Shown here piece after piece: positions 1 through 10,804 of a DNA stretch of 64,000 bases (its first letter is position 1; every line of letters starts with the position of its first letter). The stretch is taken from the NCBI GenBank assembly GCA_003586115.2, contig QVOM02000025.1, positions 88,070,601 through 88,134,600 on the forward strand. Direction: 5' to 3'. Position numbers and translations under genes: made by a program. This stretch comes from Salvator merianae (taxonomy: Eukaryota; Chordata; Lepidosauria; Squamata; Teiidae). The notes under the pieces are model-generated. The model was not told where the DNA came from. It saw only the letters and a list, made by a program, of their open reading frames with translations, and did no database searches.

Positions 1-681
1 TTCGCACTTACATGAGTATACCGGAACAGTCAGTAGGGTTCGGTCCGGTATGGTTCGAGTGCGCCCGTTGCCGTCCGCACTCTCCGTGGTGTACACAAAC
101 AGGTCTCGCACTGGCCGTTCGTCAGTGCGAATGGGAGGGATACATCGTAGTTCGGTTGGGGACGGGAGCAGGCAGAAGTCCCGCCCCACGTAGCACGCCA
201 TTGGTGTTCCCGTGCGTCATTCCGTCGCCCCTTCTGCTTGGGGTGTGTGTCTGTCCGGGGAGGGGGGTTTCAGAAACAGCACTGTTTGCCAACACAGAGC
301 TGCTTTCCGATCAGTAACTGCCTCTGATGCCGGAGAGAAACCGGTCCGCCCCCGCAACGCGTACCGCCTCCGTTTGCGAACAGCGGTCCGCAATGCAGGC
401 GTATTTCCGGGCTGTGCTGGCACGCATGCGCACCCAAGCAGTTTCCGCCCCCACGCCGCTTCCGACCAGGAAGTGGTGCGAACGCACCTCACCAGAACCA
501 AGCCCGATCTCGCCGGTGGGGACAGAGACTACAAACTTCTTGACCACCACTAGTTGGATTCCGGTAAGCATCGGGTGGGGGTAGGGAAATTTCGGGTGAG
601 CTCGGGCTGGACGGAAGTGCGGATCCTGCGTTCTAGCGTGCGTCCCGAACCTAACCTTTTCCTAAGTGCGAACAGGCCCAA
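1..681. mobile_element. GC-rich DNA transposon, GAACAGGCCC-ended family (left-truncated)
   Basis: GC-rich and CpG-containing sequence that could be mistaken for a CpG island. It shares its start (TTCGCACTTAC), the middle (AAGTGGTGCGAA.GCACCT, then CTTGACCA.CACTA) and the end (GTGCGAACAGGCCC) with the copy at 37317-37821, which lacks some internal sequence. The terminal inverted repeats are TTCGCACTTA at the left and TAAGTGCGAACAGGCCC at the right. No protein-coding potential was recognised; the open frames here are short and unlike any family I know. Confidence 0.6.
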
Positions 682-715
682 GAAGCCCAGGTCGCCACCC
701 AGAAGAATAGAGACA

Positions 716-802
716 GAGCCCCTTTCAGCACTGGGCCTTATTCCAAAATATATCCCGGAATAGGGACCTGCTGTCCGCATGCTGGTGCATAGACTATGGC
801 AA
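716..802 (+). mobile_element. Half copy of CTTTCTGCACTGGGCCTTATT palindromic MITE
   Basis: Matches the left arm of the hairpin element seen complete at 21034-21214: the CACTGGGCCTTATTCC start, ATATCCCGGAATAGGGACC, then CTGCTGTCCGCATGCTGGTG and ACTATGGC. The right arm is missing. Confidence 0.6.
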
Positions 803-1141
803 AGCACTATGAAGGTAAAACACTGTGCGGAGCTCAGACAGCGCTCCGCAGAGGTACACCAGATCACTTCTGCCTGCACCTACCTGGACTAATGCGCTCT
901 TTGTCGGCAAGGCCAGGAAAATGGGAGACATCTGTGGTCACTTCCTGCGCTTGCCAAAAGGATGCTGGGCAAAAACACTAATCTGGGAAACAAAGGTTCC
1001 CTGGTTCAACATTCCTCTTGCCCAAAGCAGCTCACGCCACTCACAGAGTGATCTTCCTTAGCGATGTGCAAAAATCAATTCACATTTGCATATTTGTTCA
1101 GATATTTCCTATTTGCGGATATTCTCATCGAATCAAAAATG

Positions 1142-1145
<4 letters not shown>

Positions 1146-1191
<46 letters not shown>
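1146..1191. repeat. (AT)n microsatellite
   Basis: About 20 uninterrupted AT dinucleotides after CATACATAC. The runs of alternating isoleucine and tyrosine in open frames here come from this repeat, not from a gene. Confidence 0.95.
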
Positions 1192-1193
<2 letters not shown>

Positions 1194-1249
1194 GCGTTTC
1201 CAACATTTGATGCAAATCAAACCAGTCACACCCACGCGGAAATGAAGCA

Positions 1250-2100
1250 TTCGTTTGAATATTCGCATTTTCGATGTGCTTTTGTTGATGAAAAGGGCAT
1301 TTTCGTTGGGTAAAAACATTGCAAAATATCGCAAAAAAGAAAGTGAAAACCCGTATTTCCGATGTTGCAATTTGCCAACAAAGCATTTCATTTTTGAACA
1401 TCCGTAATCTTCATTTATGGTGAAGGTTCCGCTGTGTTTTGGCATCCCTGAGAAATGTGGAAGCATGTATGAATCATTTGAAGAAATCCCAAAAGTCAGC
1501 ACAGAGCTAAATAAAAGTTTTTGTTTTTAGTAGCGGGGAGAGATTGGTTCATCTTGCAGCTTTTCTGTTTCCTTGAAAACCCAAATCCGTTTAAATAGCA
1601 TAATTTAACCATCCAGAGACGCTACTTCTCTTGTGTTTAATGAATGTGTTTTCTTTAGAAGCAAGCACCAAAGGCTCCAACAATTTCCTTATGCTCTTCT
1701 CTCCCTTAAAACTAATTTAGCCTTTGCGGCCTGCTGAATACACAACCCTTTCTGTCTTTTAATTCCTTCCTAGTAACAAATACCTGACTTCAGTGTGTGC
1801 CAACTTCCTTGTTTTTGTGGCCTCCAAGAACAAGAGGAAAAAAAAGAAATCAAAGTGCAGTTTTTTCAGCTACACAAAAGAGCCACTGATATTTTTTTTT
1901 GAAAAAAAAAAAAAAATCATCTTAATAAACTTCAAGGGTTTAGAGGAAGTTCACTTCACTTATCCGCCAGAAACCAAGGTGCGCAAAAGAAGAAATCCAA
2001 GAAATTAGAGTGTCAGTTTTGGTTTGAATTAGACAGAGAGGCACAGACAAACTCTCATGATCAAACTATAGTCTACTGGTTTTTGGTTTTTTTTGCTTTT
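1250..2100. other. AT-rich intron or flank sequence, nothing recognised
   Basis: AT-rich sequence with short A and T runs (for example 1891-1915). No exon-like frame with splice sites, no terminal repeats and no RNA gene were recognised. Confidence 0.5.
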
Positions 2101-2119
2101 TACATTTATATAAGACTGT

Positions 2120-2330
2120 CATGTGTGAGAAGGTATGTATCAGGAAGGGCAGGGAACAGCAGATGTGCAACAGGGGGTGGTCTGCTTCCCAAGGCCAGCT
2201 GCAGGGAGACTGTAAGCAGAGCAAACTCTGTGCTCAGGTCCTGTTGGTGGGCTTCCACCTGCAGTTGGTTGGCCACCGTTAGAGCAGACACTTGGACCAC
2301 GTGGGCCACGGGTCAGACAATTTGAGTAGC
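2120..2330 (+). mobile_element. CR1 LINE tail, divergent subfamily
   Basis: Parallels 61080-61262: a purine-rich start, CTGCAGGGAGACTGTAAGCAG, GTCCTGTTGGTGGGCTTCCA, then a GGACCACGTGGGCCACGGGTC end equivalent to the CR1 GGACTAGATGGGC...CTGATCC motif. It is a tail only, without reverse transcriptase. Confidence 0.5.
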
Positions 2331-2661
2331 CCAATATGGCCTTGGCCCAGCCATGACTTCCTCTACCCCCCTGGCATGGCTTGCCCTGCTCAGTTTTTAA
2401 TGTATTTTACCTGCTGTTTTTACTTTGGTTTCACCTTTGCTTGTCATGCTCTGTAATCCACTTTGAAATTTTTTAATGGAAAGTGGTATAAAAATGTCTT
2501 ACCATCTACATGAGAGAAACAGGTTGTTCGGGGCCATCCTCCACAGTGCAGAAGGGGAGAAGCCAAAATACCCCACGAAAAGCAGCCCTTCAAATTAGCT
2601 TTAGGCACCTTGGAACTGCTTCTAGTAGAAGACGCAGCTGCCAAAAATGGTGGTGACAAGA

Positions 2662-3042
2662 AGCAGCCTGGATGGCTTTAAGGAAGGGTTAGACATATTC
2701 ATGGAGGACGGGTGTGTCAGTGGGTGCCTGGATACCGCTGCCAGGTTAGAGAGGCAGGCAGGATGCCTCTAAAGGCCATTTGCAGGGAGAGGCGCAGGTG
2801 AGTATTTTGCCTTTGTCTTCTGCTTGAGGATGACCAGAAGCAACTGGTGGGCCACTAGATGAGACAGATGCTAGACTAGGTGGCCTGTGGCCTGATCCAG
2901 CAGGGCTTGTCTTGTGTTCTTATAGACAAATTCATGGAGGACAGGTATATCCATGGCTACTAGAATGGATGCCTAGAGACCATCTCCAGATTGGAGAGAC
3001 AGGCAGGATGCCTCTAAGGGCCACTTGCAGGAAGCGGAGGGC
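2662..3042 (+). mobile_element. CR1 LINE 3' tail, dimeric run
   Basis: The first unit starts in the end of the RT region (GATGGCTTTAAG..ATTCATGGAGGA) and ends with the CR1 tail CTGATCCAGCAGGGCTTGTC..GTTCTTA near 2922. A second unit starts at once with AGACAAATTCATGGAGGACA and is cut at about 3042. It is in plus orientation, antisense to SLC4A11. Confidence 0.8.
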
Positions 3043-3045
3043 CTT

Positions 3046-3124
3046 CCCATGATCTGGATCATGTGGGCTGAGCTATTCTGGACTCACTATTACAGATTAA
3101 CGGCAGGTAAGTGCAGAAAGGGCC
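3046..3124 (+). mobile_element. Right end of GGCCCTTTCTGCACT-family MITE
   Basis: ATCATGTGGGCTGAGCTATT followed by CTGGACTCACTATTACAGAT and GGCAGGTAAGTGCAGAAAGG align with the last 75 bases of the fuller copy at 62577-63062. Only the right end is present. Confidence 0.65.
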
Positions 3125-3454
3125 AGTGGCTCTACAGGGTGTCAAAAAGGGGACAGGTTGCAGAGAAAGACTTACGGGCTCTTTTAAAGAAAATAAATCC
3201 ACACAAATGCTTCTCCTGTGCCTCAGAGGTGACTGCCTTCATGTTTCTGACCTAAGAATGCAACCTGGTACTTTTCTAATGAGAAAACGCAGAAGCGTCT
3301 GGAAAGACCAGAGGTTCAGAGCTCCACATGGCTTAGGACGGATTAGAGAAGATGCTCATGTTACTCTGAAAATCCACCGTGTACCAATAAGTTTCTCCCA
3401 GAATGAGGGGCAAAGAAGTTATTTTAAATTTGAGAGGAAAAGTCATAACTGCTG

Positions 3455-3690
3455 CGGTTCAACTACTGGGGAACCAGTGAGTCAGAATCTAGAAGATCCT
3501 GAGTTCGAATCCCCACTCTGCCATGAAAACTCACTGGGTGACCTTCCAGTCACAACCTCTCAGCTTCAACCTCCCTCACAGGGTTGCTTCGGGGATAAAA
3601 TGGAGGAGAGGAGCATGGTCTGCTCTGTCTTGGCCCCTTCAGCGAAAAGGTGGAATATAAAAGCCATAATTAACAAACAAATAATAGTTA
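3455..3690 (+). mobile_element. tRNA-derived SINE (reptile type)
   Basis: Contains a B-box-like stretch GAGTTCGAATCCCC, followed by the CTCTGCCATGAAAACTCACT GGGTGACCTT motif seen in squamate tRNA-headed SINEs. Then come CTCACAGGGTTGCTTCGGGG ATAAAATGGAGGAGAGGAG and an ATATAAA-type LINE-like tail. The first part of the A box region is degraded. The long open frame here is incidental. Confidence 0.65.
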
Positions 3691-4482
3691 CAGTCTGGAT
3701 GTTCCAGGAAAACACACAAAGCCACCGACGGCTCTCTACAGAAGAGGTATTCTGGGGAAGCCAAAGAGAAAGCATTGTTTCCAAATCTCCGTGCACAAAT
3801 GGAGAACAGCAGGAGGATTTCCTGTGCCTTATCTCACAACTGTACACCCCGAAGGCAGGGATAGGGAACTATTTCCTGTCCAAAACTTCAATGGTGAAGA
3901 TAGAGGCCATGACAAGCTTTGTGGAAAATACTTGGTTCTGATTCTGTTTTAGCTGATAACACGATTTACCCATGGCACCTTATTTTAACAAGTTCAAAAG
4001 ACCCGTTTAAGGACCTATTTGCAGTTCTGTGAAGCAGCCTGAGGTGCTTTTAGATGAGCCAGCCATCTTGCCCAGAAGACCAGTAAGACCAGTGACCTCC
4101 AGGGTTTTTTTTCCCTGAAGTCTGTGTGGTGAATTAGGCTGAAGGGCAGTGACTGGGCCCAAGGTGAACCCAGGGATGTCTTGGCTTTAGCTCAACACAC
4201 TGGCTTCAGTTTACACTGGTTCTCCTAATTTTTCAACCTGCCCTGGAATGGCCGAAGTTGCGCACTGCCAAGGCATTCTGGGAAATGTACAAGTATGTGG
4301 TGCAGGGGCCAAGGGCACGCATGATGACCCATAGCCTCCCAACCGTCCTCCCTCATCAGTGTCTGAAAAGCTCCACAAACTAAGGACTTTCCCCTGTGCT
4401 TCAAAATCCCATTTGAAGCTGAACACCAGCAGCTCGAGCCCAACATTCGCACACGCACACGCAGCCAGCACCTGTGACTTAC
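3691..4482. other. SLC4A11 downstream intron, nothing recognised
   Basis: I checked the minus strand for the expected next exon (segment 11, TIVNVKETRLTS type). No matching frame with splice sites was seen. No repeat family could be assigned with confidence. Confidence 0.5.
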
Positions 4483-4656
4483 GTCTCATAGATATGTCCG
4501 TTCTCCACACGCTCTTCCACGTAGGCCAGAGCTCGGACGTGCATTGGTGAGTGTGGGAACGCGGCGTGAATCCACGGCAGCCCAAAGACTGACAGCCCAG
4601 TGTTGATCAGAGCGACGAGGAGAAGGTCCCAGTGATAGGCCGTTCCCTTCACTAAC
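4483..4656 (-). CDS. SLC4A11: SLC4A11 internal exon K (segments 9 and 10)
   Basis: 174 bp: one base, 57 codons, two bases. [20 protein letters not shown] is segment 9. [20 protein letters not shown] contains the segment 10 half-helix that faces segment 3 in the SLC4 fold. [17 protein letters not shown] is the SLC4A11-specific tail. Acceptor TTTTTCCAG; donor GAGAC|GTAAGT. The next exon (segments 11-14 and the C-terminus) is not found in the 4.48 kb left of here, so the gene runs off the window. Confidence 0.96.
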
Positions 4657-4888
4657 CTGGAAAAAGCAAAGCTCTTCAGTAACACAAAGAGCTACCAGTG
4701 GGAGATAAGGCAACGGGCGATGGTGGGATCCAAAGCAGATCCTGCAATTTTCTCTTGCCATCTGGAGGCACTCAAGGTGTGCATGCTAGCCCCGTCTCAA
4801 CAATGAGACAGCCCAGATGACCATGAAGCGGCTCTTTGTACAGAGAGTAGAGTGATTAAGATAGAAACAGGGGCATGATTATGCTTCC

Positions 4889-5397
4889 AGGGAGTGGAGA
4901 GAAGGTGAAGCTTTTGCCCTTGTCTTCTGCTTGAGAATGCCCAGAAGCAATTGGTGGGCCACTGTGTGAGACAGGATGCTGGACTAGATGGGACTGTGGC
5001 CTGATCCAGCAGGGCTCCTCTTAATTCATGGAGGATCAGTGGCTCCTAGAATGGATGCCTAGGTACCACCTGCAGGTTTGAGAGACAGCCAGGATGTCTG
5101 TCTCCCAACCATTTGCAGGGAGTTGAGAGCAAGTGAAGGTTTTGCCTTTCTATTCTGCCTGAGAATGCCCAGTAGCAGCTGGTGATCCACTGTGCGAGAC
5201 AGGACGCTGGACTAGATGGGCTGTGGCCTGATCCAGCAGGGCTCCTCTTATGTTCTTATCTAGAATGGATGCCTAGCTATCACCTCCAGGTCGGAGAGAC
5301 GGGCAGGATGGCTCTCAAGCCATTTCTAAAGAATGTGGCACTGGATAATAGACTAGATGTTTGAAGCCCAAACCAGCAGAGCTCCTTATGGTCTTAA
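4889..5397 (+). mobile_element. CR1 LINE 3' tails, three head-to-tail units
   Basis: Units end at about 5022, 5257 and 5397, each with the GGACTAGATGGG..CTGATCCAGCAGGGCTCC core. The first junction is the short form CTCCTCTTAATTCATGGAGG, in which the terminal TGTTCTTA is missing. The same short junction occurs at 33717 and 45240. Confidence 0.8.
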
Positions 5398-5399
5398 GC

Positions 5400-6440
5400 A
5401 GATCATGGGCAACCACTGGCAAAAGGACACGGCCCAGCATAAGAAATTCCTGGATGGCCAAGTCCACATCTGGGCTAGACGCGTGCACCCTTGGCTAACG
5501 GAAAGAGCTTTTCCCCTTTGGTGCGTTCTAGAAGCCAGTGTCACCAAGTCCATTTTCATGCAAGAAAGGGAACGGAGATCAGAAAACACCAACCAGCCTT
5601 CTGCATTATAGGAGGAACTGCCCACCCCCACCCCCCACACAACTGCATTCTGGCTGGTACCAAAAACATCAAAAGGAATCTTCAAATGCTGCAGATTCCA
5701 GCGTCTGAGCTTCTGCATAAATCAGGGCTGCAGTCAGATAAAACGAAGGACGCATTCTATCTCTTGTCCTACTTGGAGCTTGCCTGCTGGTGCACGTGAG
5801 GCTGCACAGAGGGGAATCCCCGTATGGGGGAAGTGCCTCTCCGAATTTCCTTTTCAGCAATCAACGCCATGACAGTCCCTTGCAAAGGGACTGCGCTGCT
5901 TTATAGAGTGAAGGAGGGGAAGGGGGAGTTACATCACCACGCAGTAGCACAGTGCTAGTGAAAGCACTGTGCTTTCTAAGAGTCCTGGGGGCACGAAGCA
6001 ATCTGGAAACACATCCCCGCATCTTGGCCACAGTATGACTCACCCAACTCCGTGGGCAGCACTTGCAAACACATCAGGATCCCCACAGGGGGGTGGCATT
6101 TCTATTTCCCCCTCCCCCTCTATTCAGATTGCCAAACCATTTGGACACGTGTGGGCAGGAACAAGGCGTCTGGGTGTCCAAGAATATAAAGGAGGTCAGG
6201 AAACCCCACAAAAGTTCTCTCCCCCAGCCCCAGTAAGGCCAAGGATTGTGATGTCAATTCTTTGGCTCACAGGCAAAGACGGTCCAGATACAACCCCACC
6301 TCTGATTGGAGCAGTTTTGTATCTGTAGCCGGCTGTGAGGAGCAGAGGGGAGAAATGACATGAGGATTTGCCGTTAGCCTTTGATGTCCATAAACCGGAG
6401 CGAACTAGGGCTACCGTCAAACAGACAGAGGAAAATTCTG
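5400..6440. other. Intron between exons J and K, no assigned element
   Basis: Mixed-composition intron sequence. No frame with both splice sites and no clear terminal repeats were recognised. Confidence 0.4.
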
Positions 6441-6450
6441 CAATGGCAAC

Positions 6451-6640
6451 AGTGGCCACTGGTTTTAAGCCTGGGTGTTCGCGCCCTCTGCAAAGCACGC
6501 CATGGCTATTTGCGGGGCCTCCGGGCCTCTGTACTGCCGCAGCAGGTCACCTAGCGACCTGCTGCGACAGTGCATAGGCCCGGAGGCCCCGCAAACAGCC
6601 AATGGCACGCTTTGCGGGATGCGAACATTTGGGCTTAAAG
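6451..6640. mobile_element. hAT-type MITE, CAGCGGCGGC family (degraded ends)
   Basis: Hairpin element. The left arm TTTTAAGCCTGGGTGTTCGC..GCAAAGCACGCCATGGC mirrors the right arm GGCACGCTTTGCGGGATGCG AACATTTGGGCTTAAAG. The central part pairs GGGCCTCCGGGCCTC with GAGGCCCGGAGGCCCC. Flanks CAATGGCA and CAATCGCA are a possible 7-of-8 target duplication. The right terminus lacks the GCCGCCGCTG end. Confidence 0.65.
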
Positions 6641-6649
6641 CAATCGCAG

Positions 6650-7020
6650 GGCGAGCACGGACCCTTACCTGTCTGGATGCTGGCTCCTGCCATGGCATAG
6701 TGTGTACTTCTGGGTATTTCAATGGAACAAAATATCCGGAAGCGCGTGACAGCTGCCCCTGCGTGTGTGTGGCAGCCATGACTTGTGTGGTGGCCATTTC
6801 TAGACCGAAGGTTGTGGGAACAAGAATCCAGACAAGTAAGGCTATATCACTATTCCAGGAAAACCTGGGTTGAGAACTGATTTTTCCAGAATAGCGATAA
6901 AGCGAGATTTCACCCCAGTATCCTAGGACGATGTTGGGATTGACATGGATATGAGTGGCAATCCCAATGTAGAACCAGCATAATATGATCACATTTTAGG
7001 TCCTGTCTGGATGCAGCCTA
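6650..7020. mobile_element. Medium DNA element, TCTGGATGCAGCC-ended family
   Basis: Shares TACTTCTGGGTATTTCAATG..AAATATCCGGAAG, then GAAAACCTGGGTTGAGAACT and the end CCTGTCTGGATGCAGCC, with copies at 9690-10105, 16140-16700 and 40905-41412. Non-coding; no transposase frame was seen. Confidence 0.5.
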
Positions 7021-7218
7021 GATCAGACCTGATGCAGGAATGGTTTGCCCTGGTTTACTGAGATCCAAGGCTACTAGTCCACACTTTGAGAAGACAACAA
7101 AGCTTGACTTAGAAATTCCTAATGTGCTTCCTTGCTCCCTCTCTATGGGCTACTGAAGAGAGGCTTGGAGTACAGGAAGAATGCAAGAACACAGAAAAAG
7201 TTTTAAAAAAATTATTAC

Positions 7219-7387
7219 CTATTCTCTGGGGCATTTGTAAGGGATGCCACGATGTTCTGCTCTATGAAGAAGAGCATGGACAGCAGAAAGCCCAGGCCCA
7301 TCGCACTCATCACGGAGCCAATGGAGAGATCTTGGAGAGGGGCCAACACGAATAAGCTCTCGGACTGGTTGTAGTTGAATTTAGACA
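7219..7387 (-). CDS. SLC4A11: SLC4A11 internal exon J (segment 8)
   Basis: 169 bp: two bases, 55 codons, two bases. [20 protein letters not shown] is the loop. [20 protein letters not shown] then [15 protein letters not shown] is segment 8 and the start of segment 9. The IEQN...NAPENR run matches the SLC4 family signature near the position of the anion-exchanger ESQITT motif. Acceptor GTCTTTCAG; donor AATAG|GTAATA; the split codon gives arginine. Confidence 0.96.
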
Positions 7388-7714
7388 CTGAAAGACACAA
7401 GTAGGCAACAGATTATCGCACTAAAACCCTCTAACCACATCCATCTGGGAAGGGTCACCAATAATGTGGCAAAAATCTCAACCATCTACGCAACCTCATA
7501 GGAACGGATTCAGTTTCAGAACAGCAGGAATCCAGGTGGTAATGGCCTATTAGGAAGGAAAAGGCTCTCGTATGATTCCTTTCCTGTACCAAACGATCAA
7601 CCATTTTGGAATGGCGAGTCTGTTCTTCTCTGCCTTGGCTAGAATGTCACAAGCACATCAGGAGAACAAACCTTGAGACCCTAAACATACATTACTTGCA
7701 ATTCAGACCCAAGT

Positions 7715-7860
7715 GCCAGTAAAATTTATTTATTTATTTATTTGCCTTTTTATCCCGCCCTATACCTGAAGGACTCAGGGCAGTTTACAAAAATAAAAAA
7801 AAACAGAATGTAAAAGGCACACACTAAAAAGCAGTAGCAGTGGCTGAAAGTGGGAAGGGA
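7715..7860 (-). mobile_element. L2/SINE-type 3' tail, reversed
   Basis: Reads (TTTA)n then TTTGCCTTTTTATCCCGCCC TATACC..ACTCAGGGCAGTTTACA on the plus strand. This is the reverse complement of the common sauropsid L2-mobilised tail. Confidence 0.6.
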
Positions 7861-8146
7861 GCTGTTTTTGTAGCCAAAGGCAAGGGTAAAGAGGTGCATC
7901 TTCAGGTGGTTTCAGTGATGCTTTTACATGTGATGTTTTGACAGAAAAACCCTGCAGCTCATTTAAACAATCTTTGCTCTGATGTCAGTGGGGCATTTAC
8001 CCCAAGCCTGTCCTAGTCACGTCTTGGTTGGGGTACCAAATTCTGTGCTCCTTCTTTCAACGCCTCTGCCCTCAACCGTATTATTTATTTGACAACCAGG
8101 CCTAACTGGTCCCTGGCCTTGGCCTGGACTAGAACAGGTTAAGGAA

Positions 8147-8631
8147 GTTCTGCACTTACTGTGCCTTCTCGTGGGTCAGTGAGTCTGGACCTCTGAGACC
8201 TGCTGGTCCAGGACACAGCATGACATGGTCTGGAGCAGTGGCGTCTGCACGATGGTACTGGTCCAAACCAGCCCCTGCACCAGCCCTGAAGTTTGCACAA
8301 GCTTTGGGGCCAACCCTGGAGGGTCTAGGCCTGGAACCATCGGGGAACTGATTAAATGGGCCCCTCAATAGCCCAGAAAGTGGAGACGTGCTTCCTGCAT
8401 GCCTCTGTGCTCCAGAATTGACTCAGCTGGTCCGCCAGTAGACCTCAATATTGAGGTCTATGGGTGGTCCAGTTCAAGCCCCCTTGATCTGGATCACACT
8501 CCATCTAATGCAGACAGACCAAGCTAGTGGTGGATGGGGCCTCTCAGATCCACGCAAATGTGGGGACCGACGAGATCCCAAAGATTCCTATGATGGCGCC
8601 TAATATGGATTAAACGTACGTGCAGAAAGGC
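8147..8631 (-). mobile_element. GGCCCTTTCTGCACT-family MITE, reversed full copy
   Basis: Bounded by TTCTGCACTTAC at the left and GTACGTGCAGAAAGG at the right, about 485 bp, the same length as the plus copy at 62577-63062. In minus orientation it contains the family landmark TCTGCATTAGATGGAGTGTG ATCCAGATCA. Its 3' terminus places CAGTAAGTGCAG on the transcribed strand of SLC4A11, inside the intron between exons I and J. Confidence 0.6.
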
Positions 8632-8639
8632 TCAACGCT

Positions 8640-9689
8640 GTCCTAATAAGTGACAGTGTTTTGCTTGCTTTATTTTATGTACACAGCAAAAAGACCACCT
8701 GGTGTTTTTTGGGAGAGGCATGCTGCTGGAAACAACAGCGGCTTGAGTCGTACTCAGAAGGTGTTGAATGGTTTCAGGACAAGCCCCGGTGCTAAATCTT
8801 TCAACCCTCCCACACAAGGGTCAATTCCACTCTCTGCAGCTGAGGGAACCTCTGAAATTCTGCTCTCGAAAGCGACGCCGTGGGGGTGTTTTTTGGGCCA
8901 CCAGGCAGCTGATTTCTGGCAGGTGGCAAGAGACCTACTGTCACTAAGGAACTCGGCACATGCAGAAAGAGGGAACAAAATTTGCCACTTTCCGACTCAG
9001 AGTGGATAAAATGCGGGCCACGGGGGAAACAGGAGACATTTCTTAATTGGCTTCCATTCATTTCCCCATTTCCCATTCGCGTCATTGCTGGGGCACGCAA
9101 TTCCTGCTTCTGTCTACTTTCCTGATGTGGAAAAGGTGATCCGTTCAAGCCAAAGGGACCTTGGATAATTTTTTAGATTTCCTTGTGCATCAGATCATCC
9201 TACCAGATGTCCCAAGCCATTAGCATGTTTTAATTAGGAAAATATAAAATGGCAGTTAAAAAAAAAAAATAAGGAAAAGAAGAAGAAGAACAAGCATAGG
9301 TCAAATTCATCATCGCTACATCTGTACATTTTGCTTCCTGCGTCTGGTAATTATGTGCCTCTTTTTTCCTCTGCCAGAATAGTTGAAAGGATTAACTCTT
9401 TAAAATAATAATAATAATAACAATAATAAAAAGGAGCAAGATTCTAATTGCATTACAATTGAATTACATACAGCATAACTCCCAGGGAGAAACTTAAACC
9501 TTGTTGATAGCATCTCAGCTGATTAGCTTAGTGTAAAAAGAATTAATGCTGATTGTAAACTCAGGGCACATTGAGGCATTTCGGTGAAGACAAAAGAACT
9601 TCAAAGTTTGGAAAACAGGTTTTGAGGAGTCATCTAAGGCTGCCTCCAGTTGGCAAGAGGAAAATGCCAGAGCTTGTTTACATCTTGCT
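8640..9689. other. Intron between exons I and J, no assigned element
   Basis: Contains an A-rich tract near 9259-9292 and an (ATA)n tract near 9405-9431. Otherwise no recognised element or exon. Confidence 0.4.
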
Positions 9690-10105
9690 GTTTCCTCTTG
9701 CCATCTCTTCGAGATAGCGGGGCAACATCGCAGGGCAAATGGGTTGCAGGGCACTTGCTCACGTGATGGCAAAGAGGCTACATCTGGGTATTTTGACAGC
9801 GTGAAATACCCTGAATTGCACACGCGTTTTTCTCCACACGTGTGTGGTGGCCATTTTCATCCCATTTTTAGCCCCATGCACGTGCGGGGCCATTTTCTTC
9901 AGCAAGGAATCCGTGAGCCATGCTTCCAGAAAGGTAGGCCGTAGCGCTATTTTGGGAAAATCCACACTGAGAGTTGGGTTTTCCCAAAATAGGATACAGT
10001 GGGATTTCATCTCTATATTGCGGGGCTATGTTGGGGCTGCCACAGATATGTTAGGCAACCACAACATAATCACATGATTTAACCCCCGTCTGGATGCAGC
10101 CTCAG
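9690..10105. mobile_element. Medium DNA element, TCTGGATGCAGCC-ended family
   Basis: Same family as 6650-7020: ACATCTGGGTATTTTGACAG, an internal hairpin GCTATTTTGGGAAAATCCA / GGGTTTTCCCAAAATAGG, then CATAATCACATGATTTAACC and the end CCGTCTGGATGCAGCCTCAG. Confidence 0.5.
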
Positions 10106-10428
10106 ATTCACTTGCTCGTGCATCTGCACTTACTTTGGCCGCTGTGATTGCCCAATTGTGCCTGAGTGCACCTGCGCACTGTGTGGCCCTGACAGTTGCC
10201 ATGGCAATGGCCAGATGCTTCCTGGCCACTGCCATGGTAAGCATCAGGCAAGGCTACTGGCATTTGCACCACAAATGCCAGTAGCCTGCTTCAGGTAAGG
10301 AATTAATGCCATACGGTGCATGGCCAATACCACGTTAGAACAGGATAATTATGTAAATAAACTCCATCCTGTTCGATTATCAAGCAATTATCCTGTTCTA
10401 ACATGGTAAGTGTGAAAACGCCCTAAGT
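10106..10428. mobile_element. Palindrome-rich DNA element
   Basis: Contains two hairpins. One is GGCTACTGGCATTTG / CAAATGCCAGTAGCC around 10262. The other is GTTAGAACAGGATAATTATG / CAATTATCCTGTTCTAAC around 10360. It ends GGTAAGTGTGAAAACGCCC. Similar words occur at 52255-52681 and 53062-53460, so I take it as a member of a related DNA-transposon group. Confidence 0.45.
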
Positions 10429-10483
10429 CTCCACTGGTTAACCTCTTGCTAAAACAATCTGGCTGACGAAGACATCAACTTAC

Positions 10484-10590
10484 TTTTTATTTCCTTGAAG
10501 AAATAGGATCCCACAACGGAGAAGGTTAATACGGAAATAGGTAAGGCACAGTCGGAGAGGATTTCCCGGACTCTGGCGTGTAAATAAGGG
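10484..10590 (-). CDS. SLC4A11: SLC4A11 internal exon I (segment 7)
   Basis: 107 bp: one base, 35 codons, one base. [20 protein letters not shown] then [15 protein letters not shown]. The [12 protein letters not shown] motif is an SLC4A11 hallmark at the start of segment 7. Acceptor ATTGTTGCAG; donor AAAAA|GTAAGT. A plus TG of the next exon gives methionine (KEIKMSKF). The intron to exon H is only 1.1 kb, the shortest in the set. Confidence 0.95.
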
Positions 10591-10804
10591 CTGCAACAAT
10601 TTCAGAAATATTCATGTCAGGGCAAGAATAATGAGAATTCTGTTCCAGACTGATTAAAGATCACGTTACTGTCTTTACACTAATCCACAATGAAAAAACA
10701 CTTGATGGCAACGCATCGTCTGTTGAAAGATATTATGGGCACAGAGTTTGATAGCTGGAGTGGTCTAGAATATGCTTGCGCTTGGAGCCATGGAGTTTGT
10801 TTAC

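Noticed and set aside
217..879. Several overlapping open frames in the GC-rich left edge
   Set aside because: They arise from stop-poor, CpG-rich transposon sequence repeated at 37317-37821; no family resemblance, and no splice sites or start context of note.
1075..1502. Minus frames with repeated isoleucine-tyrosine
   Set aside because: Translation of the (AT)n microsatellite at 1146-1191.
3111..3941. Longest uninterrupted plus frame (276 codons)
   Set aside because: It runs through a MITE end, a SINE and unique sequence; composition is not protein-like and no known domain appears. Length alone does not support a gene.
6475..6873. Plus frame of 132 codons with cysteine-rich start
   Set aside because: Spans a hairpin MITE and the neighbouring DNA element; the same words recur in other non-coding copies.
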